A stretch of 35,703 nt of DNA from the NCBI GenBank assembly GCA_964343305.1, contig CAYFJO010000061.1, positions 1 through 35,703 of the forward strand, in the 5' to 3' direction. Positions within the stretch are counted from its first letter, which is position 1. The number at the start of each line of letters is the position of its first letter. Under the pieces are notes generated by a model. It was not told the origin of the DNA. It searched no databases and worked only from the letters and a program-made list of their open reading frames with translations. Both the position numbers and the translations under genes were made by a program. Positions 14,361 through 23,707 of the stretch are shown here, piece by piece. Source of the stretch: CAYFJO01 sp964343305 (GTDB lineage: Bacteria; Planctomycetota; Planctomycetia; Pirellulales; Pirellulaceae).

Positions 14361-16829
14361 TCAATCATTGCCTAATTGGTAAAGCGGTTCGGCGATGCCA
14401 GAGGAATCCACACCCCAAGGCGTCCAAACCAGCGAGATCTTCGCAATCTCAATATCGGTTTTGCGAGGCCGGATTTGCAACTCTTCGAACTCGAGATTGT
14501 CAACGTCAAACTTCCGCTCGAGTTGTTCGACTTCGGCTTCGAATTCCGCTTCGAGCGCCTCGAGCTTCTCCTTGAGATCTTCGACCTTCTCTTTCGCACG
14601 GCCAACGTCGCCTCGCTGTTGTGCGGCGCGGCCCACACTGCGCATCGACGATGACGCACGAGAAACATTCGTGCGGCTGGCGATCTTGCGACCGAACAGT
14701 GCGCCCAGTAATGTGCTACCAAACGAAATCGCTGTATCGACAGTTGCGCGACTAGCCTGGGACTTTTCGCGATCGACCGCGGCTTCGGCCGTTTTGATGC
14801 GGCCCTGCAACGTTGAGAATTTCGAACCGTAACGTTTGCGCAATTTCTCGACTCGCAAGTCGCGTTCTTCGTAGACCAGTTGGCGCAGTCGGACGCGGAA
14901 GTCACCCTCGGTTTCAGCCGGCTCAGAGTACTCCTTCAGTTCCTTGCATTTGAAAACCGCCAACGACTGCGTTCTGTAGAGATGCGACTTAAGTTTCTTG
15001 CCCCAATCGTCGTAGTTCTTTGCGCGAGTCAGCTCGGTTGGGATGGCGGCAAACGTCGCGCCGTCGTCCGGTTCGTCTTCCAAATCCAAAGCGTCACCAA
15101 CGAATGGTACGGAGTCTTCCCAAACCGATGCGGACAACTTGTTACGCACGGATGCCAACAAAGTTCGCTCGTGCCACGTGTCCACTTTGTAGCTCACGCG
15201 AGCAAAATGCAACTTGCCGCGACCGAGCAGAGCCGGTCGATAGACCAGCTTTGCATCGCTACCAATGCGGTGGCTGCGCCGCATATAACGGACATCGACG
15301 CTCGGCGGGAGCACGAGATTTTCCGACGGCGCGGCGTCCATCGAAATCGCTTCCTGAGTCGGCGCGGCCGTTGGCCCCACGTCTAAAGTGGTGACCGTCT
15401 CTTTGTCGACCAATTTCTTCCTGTCGTCCATTAATGCTGAAATCTGCTTCCGCGTCAGTGGACCTCGCAAATACGACATAGCCCAGCGCGTTTGAAAGAC
15501 AATCGGCGCATCTTCGTGGACGTTGTTCATGAGGAAAACACGGCTGCTCAGCCCGGCTAACGTCGCTTCCATCTTTTGCCGATCAAACGTCGCGCCAGCG
15601 GCGGTCGATGCGCCCTCGAGACCTTCTAAGACGCGAGCCTTGTCACGCTCGGTTTGCAAGCGCCCCAGGAACCACGTGCCCGTATTCGACAGACCTTTGT
15701 AGTCAAGATCGACCGGATTTTGTGTCGCAAGCACGACGCCCAGCCCGTACGCGCGGGCCTGCTTCAACAGTGTTAGCATTGGCAATTTGGATGGTGGGTT
15801 GGCGGTCGGGGGAAAATAGCCAAACACCTCGTCCATGTAGAGAAGAGCGCGAAGGCTTGACGTGCCCGGCTGACTGCGAACCCAGGCCAAAACTTCGTTG
15901 AGCAAGATCGTGACAAAAAACATCCGCTCGGAATCGGACAAGTGCGCGATCGAGATGACCGAAAGCCGCGGCTTGCCTTGGTCCGTGTAGAGCAGTCGCT
16001 TGACGTCCAGCGGGTCGCCTTCCATCCAACTGGCAAACGACGGCGATGCCAGCAGGTTGTTCAACGTCATCGCCAGGTCGACTCGATCTTTAGACGGAAA
16101 AAAGGTCTCCAAATCGATGATGCCGACCTTGTCGAACGGCGGCGATTGGATTTCGCCGATCAGCTTTGCGATATCCAGACTTCGCCCTTGCCGCCAGGCT
16201 TGCGCGAGAATATTCGAAATCAGAATGTGCTCTCGGCTACGGACAGGATCGGCATCAATGCCGAGCAAGGCAAGCAAACCCGATGTCGACGTACTGACGC
16301 GTTCGCTAAATGCATCATTGTCGTCCAGCACAGCCTGTGAAGGCGCCGCAAAGCTGCGCAGCACGGTCACTGGCAAACCCGCGTTACTGCCCGGTGTGTA
16401 GATTGCCATGTCGACGGCGTCGCGAAATCGTTGAATCCGGTCCGGTGCCTGCCCCCACGACGCCAAGCCTTCGCGCCAGAGTTTTGCGACGCTGACGGCG
16501 TATTGGTCGGCCGTCATGCCTTTTCGCGAGGCTTCACCGTCGTCGACCCAGGGTCGAAAGTCCGACGATTGTAATTCGGGAAAGGTCAGAAAAAGGTTGC
16601 CTAGATCGCCCTTGGGATCGATGGCAATTGCGGGAATGCCGTCGATCGCGGCCTCCTCCAGCAGCGAAAGGCAAAGCCCGGTCTTGCCGCTTCCGGTCAT
16701 TCCAACACAAACCGCGTGCGTCGTCAGATCTTTGGAGTCGTACAGCAGCAAATCGTCACTGGGCGCGGCTTGGTTAAGATCATAGGACTTTCCCAAGTAG
16801 AATGCACCGAGCTTTTCAAAATCTTGCAT
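14361..16829 (-). CDS. HerA/FtsK-like P-loop ATPase with C-terminal coiled coil
   Basis: This is an 822-aa protein. Walker A is GMTGSGKT (residues 43-50), followed by AIAIDPKGDLGNLFLTFPE, a pattern of HerA/TraG-type motor ATPases. Walker B is ALLYMDEVFGYFPP near 330-336, and VLATQNPVDLDYKGLSNTGT follows as the sensor region. About residues 540-820 form a second part with VSYKVDTW and a strongly charged coiled coil (EDLKEKLEALEAEFEAEVEQ near 750-785). There is no signal peptide or membrane helix. Such proteins translocate DNA or remodel membrane-bound complexes; no NurA-like nuclease gene is adjacent, so its partner is unknown. It begins 155 bp downstream of the end of the RND pump gene and may be read from its own promoter. 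Confidence 0.85.
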   Translation of the reverse strand: MQDFEKLGAFYLGKSYDLNQAAPSDDLLLYDSKDLTTHAVCVGMTGSGKTGLCLSLLEEAAIDGIPAIAIDPKGDLGNLFLTFPELQSSDFRPWVDDGEASRKGMTADQYAVSVAKLWREGLASWGQAPDRIQRFRDAVDMAIYTPGSNAGLPVTVLRSFAAPSQAVLDDNDAFSERVSTSTSGLLALLGIDADPVRSREHILISNILAQAWRQGRSLDIAKLIGEIQSPPFDKVGIIDLETFFPSKDRVDLAMTLNNLLASPSFASWMEGDPLDVKRLLYTDQGKPRLSVISIAHLSDSERMFFVTILLNEVLAWVRSQPGTSSLRALLYMDEVFGYFPPTANPPSKLPMLTLLKQARAYGLGVVLATQNPVDLDYKGLSNTGTWFLGRLQTERDKARVLEGLEGASTAAGATFDRQKMEATLAGLSSRVFLMNNVHEDAPIVFQTRWAMSYLRGPLTRKQISALMDDRKKLVDKETVTTLDVGPTAAPTQEAISMDAAPSENLVLPPSVDVRYMRRSHRIGSDAKLVYRPALLGRGKLHFARVSYKVDTWHERTLLASVRNKLSASVWEDSVPFVGDALDLEDEPDDGATFAAIPTELTRAKNYDDWGKKLKSHLYRTQSLAVFKCKELKEYSEPAETEGDFRVRLRQLVYEERDLRVEKLRKRYGSKFSTLQGRIKTAEAAVDREKSQASRATVDTAISFGSTLLGALFGRKIASRTNVSRASSSMRSVGRAAQQRGDVGRAKEKVEDLKEKLEALEAEFEAEVEQLERKFDVDNLEFEELQIRPRKTDIEIAKISLVWTPWGVDSSGIAEPLYQLGND

Positions 16830-16984
16830 TACGTTTGTCTTTCAAATTCTGATCCGTGGAAGACGACGTGCCGCGACCAAGCGAAGTGCAGGATTATAAA
16901 TGCGCGCACATCTAAACCGTCAATTTATCGAAATTCGCGTGGTCGCCACAAGCAGCGGGCAAGTGTGAATTGCAAAAAGTTTGC

Positions 16985-19900
16985 TTACGACACAGTATCC
17001 GAGTCTGATTTGACCAAGCCCAGATCACACAAGATGACATAAACACTTGGGATCACGATCAAGATCAGCACGGTTGAGGCCATCATGCCGAAGGCGATGG
17101 CGACGGCAAGTGGGATCAGCGTCTGGGCTTGCGAGCTGCGTTCGAGCGTCAGTGGCAAGAGGCCAGCGATGGTGGTCGCCGACGTGAGCATGATGGCGCG
17201 GAAGCGGATGCGGCTGGCTTGGCCTGCGGATGCTTCGGCGTCATGGCCAGCGTCCCGACCTTGTTTCAAGAAGAGGATCAGAAGGATCGAATCATTGACG
17301 ACCACGCCGCTGAGCGAGATGAAACCAACGAGGCTAGGCATGCTGATGTCGAGGCCGAAGAGCAAATGTCCCCAGATGACGCCGATCAGTGCCATCGGGA
17401 TGGCAAACATCACGACAACTGGCTCAAGCCACGATTCGAATTGGTAGCACAGAATCGCGTAGACGCCTAACAAGCCAAGCGCGAACGCGGCCAGCATTGA
17501 CGATTGCGTGTCGGCCGACTCGGCGGATTCGCCTTCGAGGTTGCAATGGACGCCAGGAAAATCCTTTTGCAGTTGCGGGATTTTCTCGGTCTCAAAAAGC
17601 GACATGAGTTGCGAGTTGTTGACCACGTTTGGGTCGATGTCGCCGATCAGCGTCACGGTGCGTTGGCTATCGACGCGAGCGATTCGTGACCAGCCACGAT
17701 CGATGTTGATGTCGGCGACGGTTTGAATCGGCACTTGCGCTCCGTCGGACAAGATAAAGTGAAAATTGAGTAAATCATCGAGATTGTCGCGGTTCTCGGG
17801 ATCGAACCGGACGTTGATTTCATATTGAGCCGCGCCGACTTGGACATCGTCGGCCGTTGTTCCTTGAAACGCGGTGCTCAGTTGGTTGGCCATCGATTGA
17901 ACACTCAAGCCGAGGCCAAACGCGCCATCTTTGATTCTCAGGCGAACTTCGCGTTTGCCCGGTCGCAGATCGTCGTTTAAGTCGAAGACGCCCTCGAAGC
18001 GGGCGAACCACGCGAGTGCGTCTTGTGCGGCGTCCTTTGCTTGATCGAGATCCTCGCTTTCGAAACGCACTTCGATCGGGCGACCCGCGGGGCCGATCGC
18101 CGGTTCGCCAAACGTGAGGCTGATGACGTCCACGATCTGGCCGCACTCGGTTCGCCAAGTCGAGAGAACATCGTCAACGCTGGTCGATCGATTTTCAGGC
18201 GCGAGCAATTGAACGGTGACGGTCGCGACGTGAGCACCGGCTTCAAACGCGTCCTTGTTTTCATTGAACTGGACCATGATCGATTCGACGAGCCGTTTAC
18301 CGCCGGGCTGGTCGTTAAACTTTTCATTGACGCGTTTCATTGCGTCGCTGACTTGCCGTGCGACATTCTCGGTCTTTTTCAGCGGCGTTCCTTGCGGCAA
18401 CAGAATGCGAGCATGCACGACGTCGCCTTCCGTTTCGGGAAACGCGGTGTAACCAACGAACCCGCCGGCCATCAGCGAGATCGACAGAATAAACGCGGCG
18501 ATGCAAATTCCGGCGGTTAAGTAACGCCAGCGAACCGACCAGTCGACGATCGAGCCGAACAACGACTCGCGCGTCCAATCAACGACCGCGTTGACTTTTT
18601 GCCGAAACTTGCCGACGCGCTGGGGATCGTCGTCATGCAGCGAGTGGCCGAGGTGCGCGGGCAGGATTAAGAACGCTTCAATCAAACTGACGCTCATCAC
18701 CATCAGCAGCACGATCGGGATGACTTCGAGCACGGCACCGATATCGCCCGACAGCGACGCGAGCGGACCGAGCACGCAGATCGTTGTGAGGAACGACGAC
18801 AACACGCCGCCAGCAACTTCGCGGACACCGTCGACTGCCGCCGCCATCGACGATTTGCCTTCGGCCATGTGTCGCGCGATGTTTTCGGCGATCACGATCC
18901 CGTCGTCCATCAGCAGCCCGACGGCTAACAGCATCGCGACCATCGTCATCATGTTGATCGATTGCCCGGCCATCGGCATCAGGTAAAACGCGCCGAGGAA
19001 TGACACGGGCAAACTCATCACGACCCAAAACGAAATCTTCACGTTGAAGAACAGCCACATCGTGATGAACACCAGCACGATGCCTTGCCACGTGTTCGTG
19101 AGCAGCAGCCCGAGCCGGTCGTTGATCAGCACCGAATTGTCAGACGTGATCGCGATCTTCAACTTCGGCTGGCGAATTCGCTCGCCATCGAGATAATCGC
19201 GGACGACCGCAGCCACTTTGGTTGTGTCCTGGTTGCGCGTTTTGTCAATTTGCAAGATACCAGCACGCTTACCGTCGAGCCATGTTTGGACTTCGGCGTC
19301 TTCAAACGTGTCGGTCACTCTCGCGACGTCGCCCAGCAGGATTTCCGCCGCGCCCTCTTTTGCCGAAATCACGATCTGTTCCAGTTCGCGCGGCGTGCGG
19401 CGTTGTTCGACGAAACGGACGAGCAGCGTGTTGTCTTTCGTTTCGATCGTGCCGACCGGAACATCGACGCTCTGCGTGGCGACGGTTTCCGCAACTTGGC
19501 TGGCGGTCAATCCAAACTGGCGCAGCGCGGCGCTGTTCAAATCAACTCGCAACTCGCGATCAGAAAAACCTTGGATCTCGACGAGCGAAACCATGGGCTG
19601 CGTTTTTAATCGTGACTTGAGATCGTCGCAGTAGTCTCGCAAATCACCGGGCGACATCGGGCCTGTCACGGCGACAGTCATCACGGCGTCGGTCATGCCA
19701 AGCTGTGTGAGGACCGCGTCTTCGGCCGACTCAGGGAAATCGTCGATCGCGTTGACTTCGGTTTCGATGTCCGACTGAACTTCCGTGACACTCGCATTAT
19801 CCTCGATCTCGACGGTCACGCGGCCGATGCTCTCTTCGGCGACGGATTTTATCTCTTTAATGAATCGGACGCCGTCGATCGCGTCTTCGATTTTCTGACA

Positions 19901-20083
19901 AATTGCCTCTTCGACTTCTTCGGCCGAGGCGCCTGGATAGGGTACGGCGACTTGAATCTTCGACGGTGCGAAGTCGGGAAACGTTTCGCGCCGCAGAACG
20001 GGAATCGCCGAAATGCCCAATGCGATGAACACGAACATCAGCAGGTTGGCGAGCGTCTTGTGACTGACAAATCGGTTGAGCAT
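16985..20083 (-). CDS. RND-family efflux pump, inner-membrane subunit
   Basis: This is a 1032-aa protein, the usual size of an AcrB/MexB-type pump. GAGGAA lies a few bases before the ATG. The N-terminal helix (LANLLMFVFIALGISAIPVL), the porter region (QVAVPYPGASAEEVEEAICQ) and two sets of membrane helices separated by a large periplasmic part are all visible. The proton-relay pair is present in helix 4 as VGLLMDDGIVIAENIARH near residue 393, matching D407/D408 of AcrB, so it should be active. Drug-versus-metal specificity cannot be read; the sequence looks like the hydrophobe/multidrug branch rather than CusA. It is the last gene of the three-gene efflux operon, 16 bp after the adaptor gene. 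Confidence 0.93.
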   Translation of the reverse strand: MLNRFVSHKTLANLLMFVFIALGISAIPVLRRETFPDFAPSKIQVAVPYPGASAEEVEEAICQKIEDAIDGVRFIKEIKSVAEESIGRVTVEIEDNASVTEVQSDIETEVNAIDDFPESAEDAVLTQLGMTDAVMTVAVTGPMSPGDLRDYCDDLKSRLKTQPMVSLVEIQGFSDRELRVDLNSAALRQFGLTASQVAETVATQSVDVPVGTIETKDNTLLVRFVEQRRTPRELEQIVISAKEGAAEILLGDVARVTDTFEDAEVQTWLDGKRAGILQIDKTRNQDTTKVAAVVRDYLDGERIRQPKLKIAITSDNSVLINDRLGLLLTNTWQGIVLVFITMWLFFNVKISFWVVMSLPVSFLGAFYLMPMAGQSINMMTMVAMLLAVGLLMDDGIVIAENIARHMAEGKSSMAAAVDGVREVAGGVLSSFLTTICVLGPLASLSGDIGAVLEVIPIVLLMVMSVSLIEAFLILPAHLGHSLHDDDPQRVGKFRQKVNAVVDWTRESLFGSIVDWSVRWRYLTAGICIAAFILSISLMAGGFVGYTAFPETEGDVVHARILLPQGTPLKKTENVARQVSDAMKRVNEKFNDQPGGKRLVESIMVQFNENKDAFEAGAHVATVTVQLLAPENRSTSVDDVLSTWRTECGQIVDVISLTFGEPAIGPAGRPIEVRFESEDLDQAKDAAQDALAWFARFEGVFDLNDDLRPGKREVRLRIKDGAFGLGLSVQSMANQLSTAFQGTTADDVQVGAAQYEINVRFDPENRDNLDDLLNFHFILSDGAQVPIQTVADINIDRGWSRIARVDSQRTVTLIGDIDPNVVNNSQLMSLFETEKIPQLQKDFPGVHCNLEGESAESADTQSSMLAAFALGLLGVYAILCYQFESWLEPVVVMFAIPMALIGVIWGHLLFGLDISMPSLVGFISLSGVVVNDSILLILFLKQGRDAGHDAEASAGQASRIRFRAIMLTSATTIAGLLPLTLERSSQAQTLIPLAVAIAFGMMASTVLILIVIPSVYVILCDLGLVKSDSDTVS

Positions 20084-20099
20084 CCGCAGTTCCTCGCAA

Positions 20100-21518
20100 T
20101 CACTCTTTACGATTCAACGATTGTTGAACTTGCACGGCGAGGTGCGTCGCGGCCTCTTTGTCCACGACCGGCTTGACCAGCATCCCTTCGATCGCGGGCG
20201 TTGGATCGCCGATGGCGAGCTTCTCACCTACATTGAGTCCCTTTTTCACGACGACGTAATCGTCCTGTGCGAATTCAATTTCGATCTTGCGACGTCGCAA
20301 ACGATTTTCCTTGTCGAGCACAAACACGCTAGATCCGCTAACGGCACTTTGCGGAACGATCGTTTTCTTCTTCAACTCCTTGCCGAAAAAAGTCACGTTG
20401 CAAAATGCACCTTGCATCAGCGGCGGCTTTCGCGGGGCCTTGGACGGATTCTCGAGCGCGATCGGATTGTCGGCCGAAACGACCAGACCAATAGTTCGTG
20501 TGCGGGCATCGAATACTTCGCGAACGCTTTCGAACTTACCGGTCCAAGTTGCCTTTGGTCCGGCGGCTTGGTTGTGAATCAACACGTCCATGCCGCCGAA
20601 GAAATCTCGCATTGCTGCCATCGATGGAGTGATGGTGTCCGATCGACTACGACCCACCAATCGCCGGACGTCGGGCACGGGAACTTGCGCCTCGACTTCG
20701 ACTTGCTGAGCGCTGTAGCCCTCGAACAACATCTCGTTCGTCGCGACAAACTGGCCGGCCTCAAGCTGCACGTCGCCGATTCGCATGAGAAAAGGTGCGA
20801 CAACTTTTGTGCGGTTGACGTTGCGTTTGGCCTGTTCGAGTTTCGCGTTCGATTGTTTGAGCGCGGCTTGATAAGACTTTCGTTGCGACGAGATGAGGCT
20901 TTGCGCGTTTTCGATGTCTTGAATGCGCTGCTGTTGTGCGAGCATCGCGCGACGTTTGACGTCGACGCTCGCCTGCGAACCGGCGTCGCCTTTGAGCAAA
21001 TCTTGGGCTCGCTTCAATTCGCTTTGGTAGACGGCCAGCAAGTCACGTTCGATTTTCAACGTCTTGTTGTAGTTTTTGTCCTTTTGGTCAAGCTGCTCGA
21101 CATCAGAATTGGTCTGCTCGATGCCGCTTTCGAGTTCCGTGCGGGTGTCGATGTAATCTTTGTCGTCGATCGTAAAGAGTTCTGTGTCGGGCTGGACGAT
21201 CGCACCAGATCGCAAATCTGCGTGAACCGACTTAACGCGACCGGAGACTTGCGCGACAGCTCGCCAAGTCCGCGCGTATTTGGACGTCCCAAATCCTTCG
21301 ACCTTCGGCCGGACATCCATTTCTTGGACCTCGATCACACTCAGCGCACGAGAAATCTCCTGTTCCGGACGCAATTCTGGATCGCTGCGACTGATTGACA
21401 CCCACCACAACACCACCAGCGCGATCACAATCGGCGGGATGATTAAGAGTTTTCTGTTACGGGTCAGCAAACCAACCCACGAAAAATTTGCCATCGAAGA
21501 CTCCAAAGCAAATGACAT
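20100..21518 (-). CDS. RND efflux periplasmic adaptor (membrane fusion protein)
   Basis: This is a 472-aa protein. The start at 21518 is used; a second in-frame ATG at 21494 follows GGAG at good spacing and may be the true one. An N-terminal membrane anchor (KLLIIPPIVIALVVLWW) is followed by the split lipoyl/barrel-sandwich region (VSGRVKSVHADLRSGAIV) and a long coiled-coil hairpin (about residues 120-240: YQSELKRAQDLLKGDAGSQA). The second lipoyl half (KVVAPFLMRIGDVQLEAGQF) and C-terminal beta-barrel domains (GAFCNVTFFGKELKKKTIV) come next. It links the inner-membrane pump to the outer-membrane channel. It starts 17 bp after the channel gene and ends 16 bp before the pump gene. Confidence 0.92.
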   Translation of the reverse strand: MSFALESSMANFSWVGLLTRNRKLLIIPPIVIALVVLWWVSISRSDPELRPEQEISRALSVIEVQEMDVRPKVEGFGTSKYARTWRAVAQVSGRVKSVHADLRSGAIVQPDTELFTIDDKDYIDTRTELESGIEQTNSDVEQLDQKDKNYNKTLKIERDLLAVYQSELKRAQDLLKGDAGSQASVDVKRRAMLAQQQRIQDIENAQSLISSQRKSYQAALKQSNAKLEQAKRNVNRTKVVAPFLMRIGDVQLEAGQFVATNEMLFEGYSAQQVEVEAQVPVPDVRRLVGRSRSDTITPSMAAMRDFFGGMDVLIHNQAAGPKATWTGKFESVREVFDARTRTIGLVVSADNPIALENPSKAPRKPPLMQGAFCNVTFFGKELKKKTIVPQSAVSGSSVFVLDKENRLRRRKIEIEFAQDDYVVVKKGLNVGEKLAIGDPTPAIEGMLVKPVVDKEAATHLAVQVQQSLNRKE

Positions 21519-21535
21519 CGACGTCAGCTTCCACT

Positions 21536-23137
21536 TTATTTGCGGGCCGTCGACAATTCAAATCCATCGCCGTTGGGTGTCTGGCATTCGATTGGACAGA
21601 ATCCAGGCAGACGTTTGGGACAGTATTCATCCGGGCCAAAATGGCAATCGAGGCGTGGCAGGCAGTTCACTTCGTTGCGGATTTCCCAGCCGCCGCCGAG
21701 TGCCCGGTAGATCTGGACGAAGCCTTGCGCGACTTGCAGTTCAACTTGAACCAACTGGTCTTGCAACGAGACGAGGTTCGCTTCCACCGTGAAGACCTGG
21801 TTGTAAGTGAATCGCTCGTCGGTGCCGGATTTCCACGTCTCTTTCGCGATCTTCACGGCCTTTTCCATCGCGGTCGTTGCTTCCGTGAGCTTGGCATATT
21901 GTCGGCGTGCGTAGAGGAACTGGGCCATCGCGTCTTCGACTTCGCGTTGTGCAGTGAGCACCGTGTTTTGGTAGTTGGCGACTTGTTGCTTGAACACGGA
22001 GCGTTGGACTTCGACTTTGTTCTTGATGCGGCCGTAATTCAAAATGTTCCAGCGAAACGACGGACCGATTGAGCCGCCGGTGCTTTGTGACGAAAACAAA
22101 TCGGCAAAATCGGCGGACGACAGCGACATGGTTCCATTGATCGCAAACGCGGGATAGAGATCGGCTTGTGCGATGCCGATTCGTTCCGACTGAGCTGCAA
22201 CCGATCGTTCGGCGCTGCGAATATCGGGACGCCGTCGCAGTAACTCGGCGGGAATTCCAACCACGGCGATTTCCGGCACGATCGGAATGTCGCCTGCGCC
22301 GATCATGGATTGCAATTCGGCAGGCGGCATGCCCAGCAAAACGCAAAGCCGGTTTTGAGCACGCCGGCGACTTTGCAACAACTGGGGCACGCTTGCTTCG
22401 GTTTGGCGGAGATTGCTGAGTGCCTGTTCGACGTCGAGACCCGAAATCTCTTTGAGTTCCTTTTTGGTTTCGTTGCGTCGCAAAGTCTCAGCCTGAATTT
22501 CGATATTTTTCTGCGCGTAGGCGAGCCGCTGGTCGATGCTGCGAAGTTCCAAGTAGGTCGACGCAACATCCGCGACCAGTGTGACGAGCACGTTGTCCAA
22601 ATCTTCGATCGACGCGTTGTACTCCGCCCCGGCTGCCGAGATCGATCGGCGGATGCGGCCCCAGAAGTCGACTTCCCAAGTGAGGTTCAATCCGGTTGCC
22701 CAGGAATCGATTACGCGCGGAGCTCCGGGAATCGCATTTGCGGTGTTGCGACTGTTTTGCTGCCGAGTGTATGAGCCGGTCGCGGTTTGACTTTGCGGCC
22801 AGAAATCACCACGCGTGGCGGCGAGTTGATGCCGCGTTTGAACGACGCGAAAGACGGCCGTCTTAACCTGCAGGTTGTTTTGATACGCCGTATGAATTAG
22901 CCGCTCCAAAACCGGATCTTGAAACGCGTGCCAATAGTTCAAGTTGTCGATTGGTTGTCGAACAATCGCAGGATCTTGTTCAATCCAATCGCCGTTTACT
23001 GGTGCGGCTGGCCGAGCATAATCCGGACCGACCTTTAGCCCGTTGCTCCACCAATTTTGTGTTGACCGACATCCGCTGATACACGACGCACACAGCGCGA
23101 GCAAAAGACACATCGTCGCATTCCTACTTTTGCTCAT
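21536..23137 (-). CDS. Outer-membrane efflux channel lipoprotein (TolC/NodT family)
   Basis: This is a 533-aa protein and first gene of the efflux operon, with GAGGCGAG before the ATG. It has a lipoprotein signal ending in the lipobox ISGC (C23), so it is anchored in the outer membrane by lipid as in NodT/OprM channels. Two repeats of the TolC-type helical barrel are seen. The first has NLNYWHAFQDPVLERLI and WEVDFWGRIRRSISAAGAEY; the second has RRRPDIRSAERSVAAQSERI and IAQADLYPAFAINGTM. Both are standard family signatures. The protein forms the trimeric exit duct for the pump encoded downstream. Confidence 0.93.
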   Translation of the reverse strand: MSKSRNATMCLLLALCASCISGCRSTQNWWSNGLKVGPDYARPAAPVNGDWIEQDPAIVRQPIDNLNYWHAFQDPVLERLIHTAYQNNLQVKTAVFRVVQTRHQLAATRGDFWPQSQTATGSYTRQQNSRNTANAIPGAPRVIDSWATGLNLTWEVDFWGRIRRSISAAGAEYNASIEDLDNVLVTLVADVASTYLELRSIDQRLAYAQKNIEIQAETLRRNETKKELKEISGLDVEQALSNLRQTEASVPQLLQSRRRAQNRLCVLLGMPPAELQSMIGAGDIPIVPEIAVVGIPAELLRRRPDIRSAERSVAAQSERIGIAQADLYPAFAINGTMSLSSADFADLFSSQSTGGSIGPSFRWNILNYGRIKNKVEVQRSVFKQQVANYQNTVLTAQREVEDAMAQFLYARRQYAKLTEATTAMEKAVKIAKETWKSGTDERFTYNQVFTVEANLVSLQDQLVQVELQVAQGFVQIYRALGGGWEIRNEVNCLPRLDCHFGPDEYCPKRLPGFCPIECQTPNGDGFELSTARK

Positions 23138-23524
23138 TTGCTCGCCTCAGCTCCGTCTGGTGAACGCACTAATCTAATATCGGTTCCAACCAGATTCGCA
23201 GAAAAACCAATAGACTAACGCTGTCCTTTCCCACCCAAGCATGATAACCGGTCGCAAAAAGCGTCCGTTTTGATCAGTTCTGCCGGATTCGGGCGCACCT
23301 CGTCGCGCACAATTCAACATTTGGTCAAACCTTACCGGCGAGTTTGAAATCGTTGCAACCAGAAATGCACGGCCAATTTATTGCGACCAGTCCAATGAAA
23401 CAAGAACTGACAAGTGGAAGCAACTCTTAGAAATCTCGGCCAATAATCACGTCTGTTTTTCGACGCATCTTGGCTGTACGCGGGCTCTTGCTCGAATCGC
23501 GGCCAAGTCAGCAGAGGGGCGATC
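23138..23524. other. Spacer upstream of the efflux operon
   Basis: No gene is supported. The part next to 23137 must hold the efflux operon promoter. The right part runs into the transporter remnant at 23516-23707, and similarity to the intact paralogue does not extend left of about 23516. No regulator gene (TetR, MarR) lies next to the efflux operon. Confidence 0.4.
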
Positions 23525-23707
23525 ATGTACGCGATTCTTGGTCTCGGCACGTTGTATTTACGCTATCACGATGTCGATCCGCGCATTCGGCCAGGAAGAC
23601 TGACAACGACGTGGCTGTGGATCTGCGGACTGGCGCTGGTCGTCATCTCGCCGGGCGGCATTCTCTTGACGATGGCGATCAACTTTGAGTGGATCACGTT
23701 CAACTGA
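23516..23707 (+). pseudogene. 3' remnant of a second Nramp-like transporter gene
   Basis: The frame encodes about 63 residues matching the last 60 of the intact transporter at 24886-26553. GLGTLYLRYHDVDPRIRPG corresponds to GVGTLYLRYRGVDKRIRPG, and LTTTWLWICGL to LTTSWLWICGL, with roughly half of the aligned positions identical by eye. This is paralogue-level similarity, not a recent copy. An ATG at 23525 with AGAGGGG before it could in theory be translated, but the product would be a lone membrane segment. The stop overlaps the 3' end of the convergent mannonate dehydratase gene by 8 bp. Confidence 0.75.

Noticed and set aside
20076..21398. 440-codon plus-strand frame opposite the efflux adaptor
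   Set aside because: It is a shadow; the minus-strand adaptor fits the three-gene efflux operon with 16-17-bp spacings.
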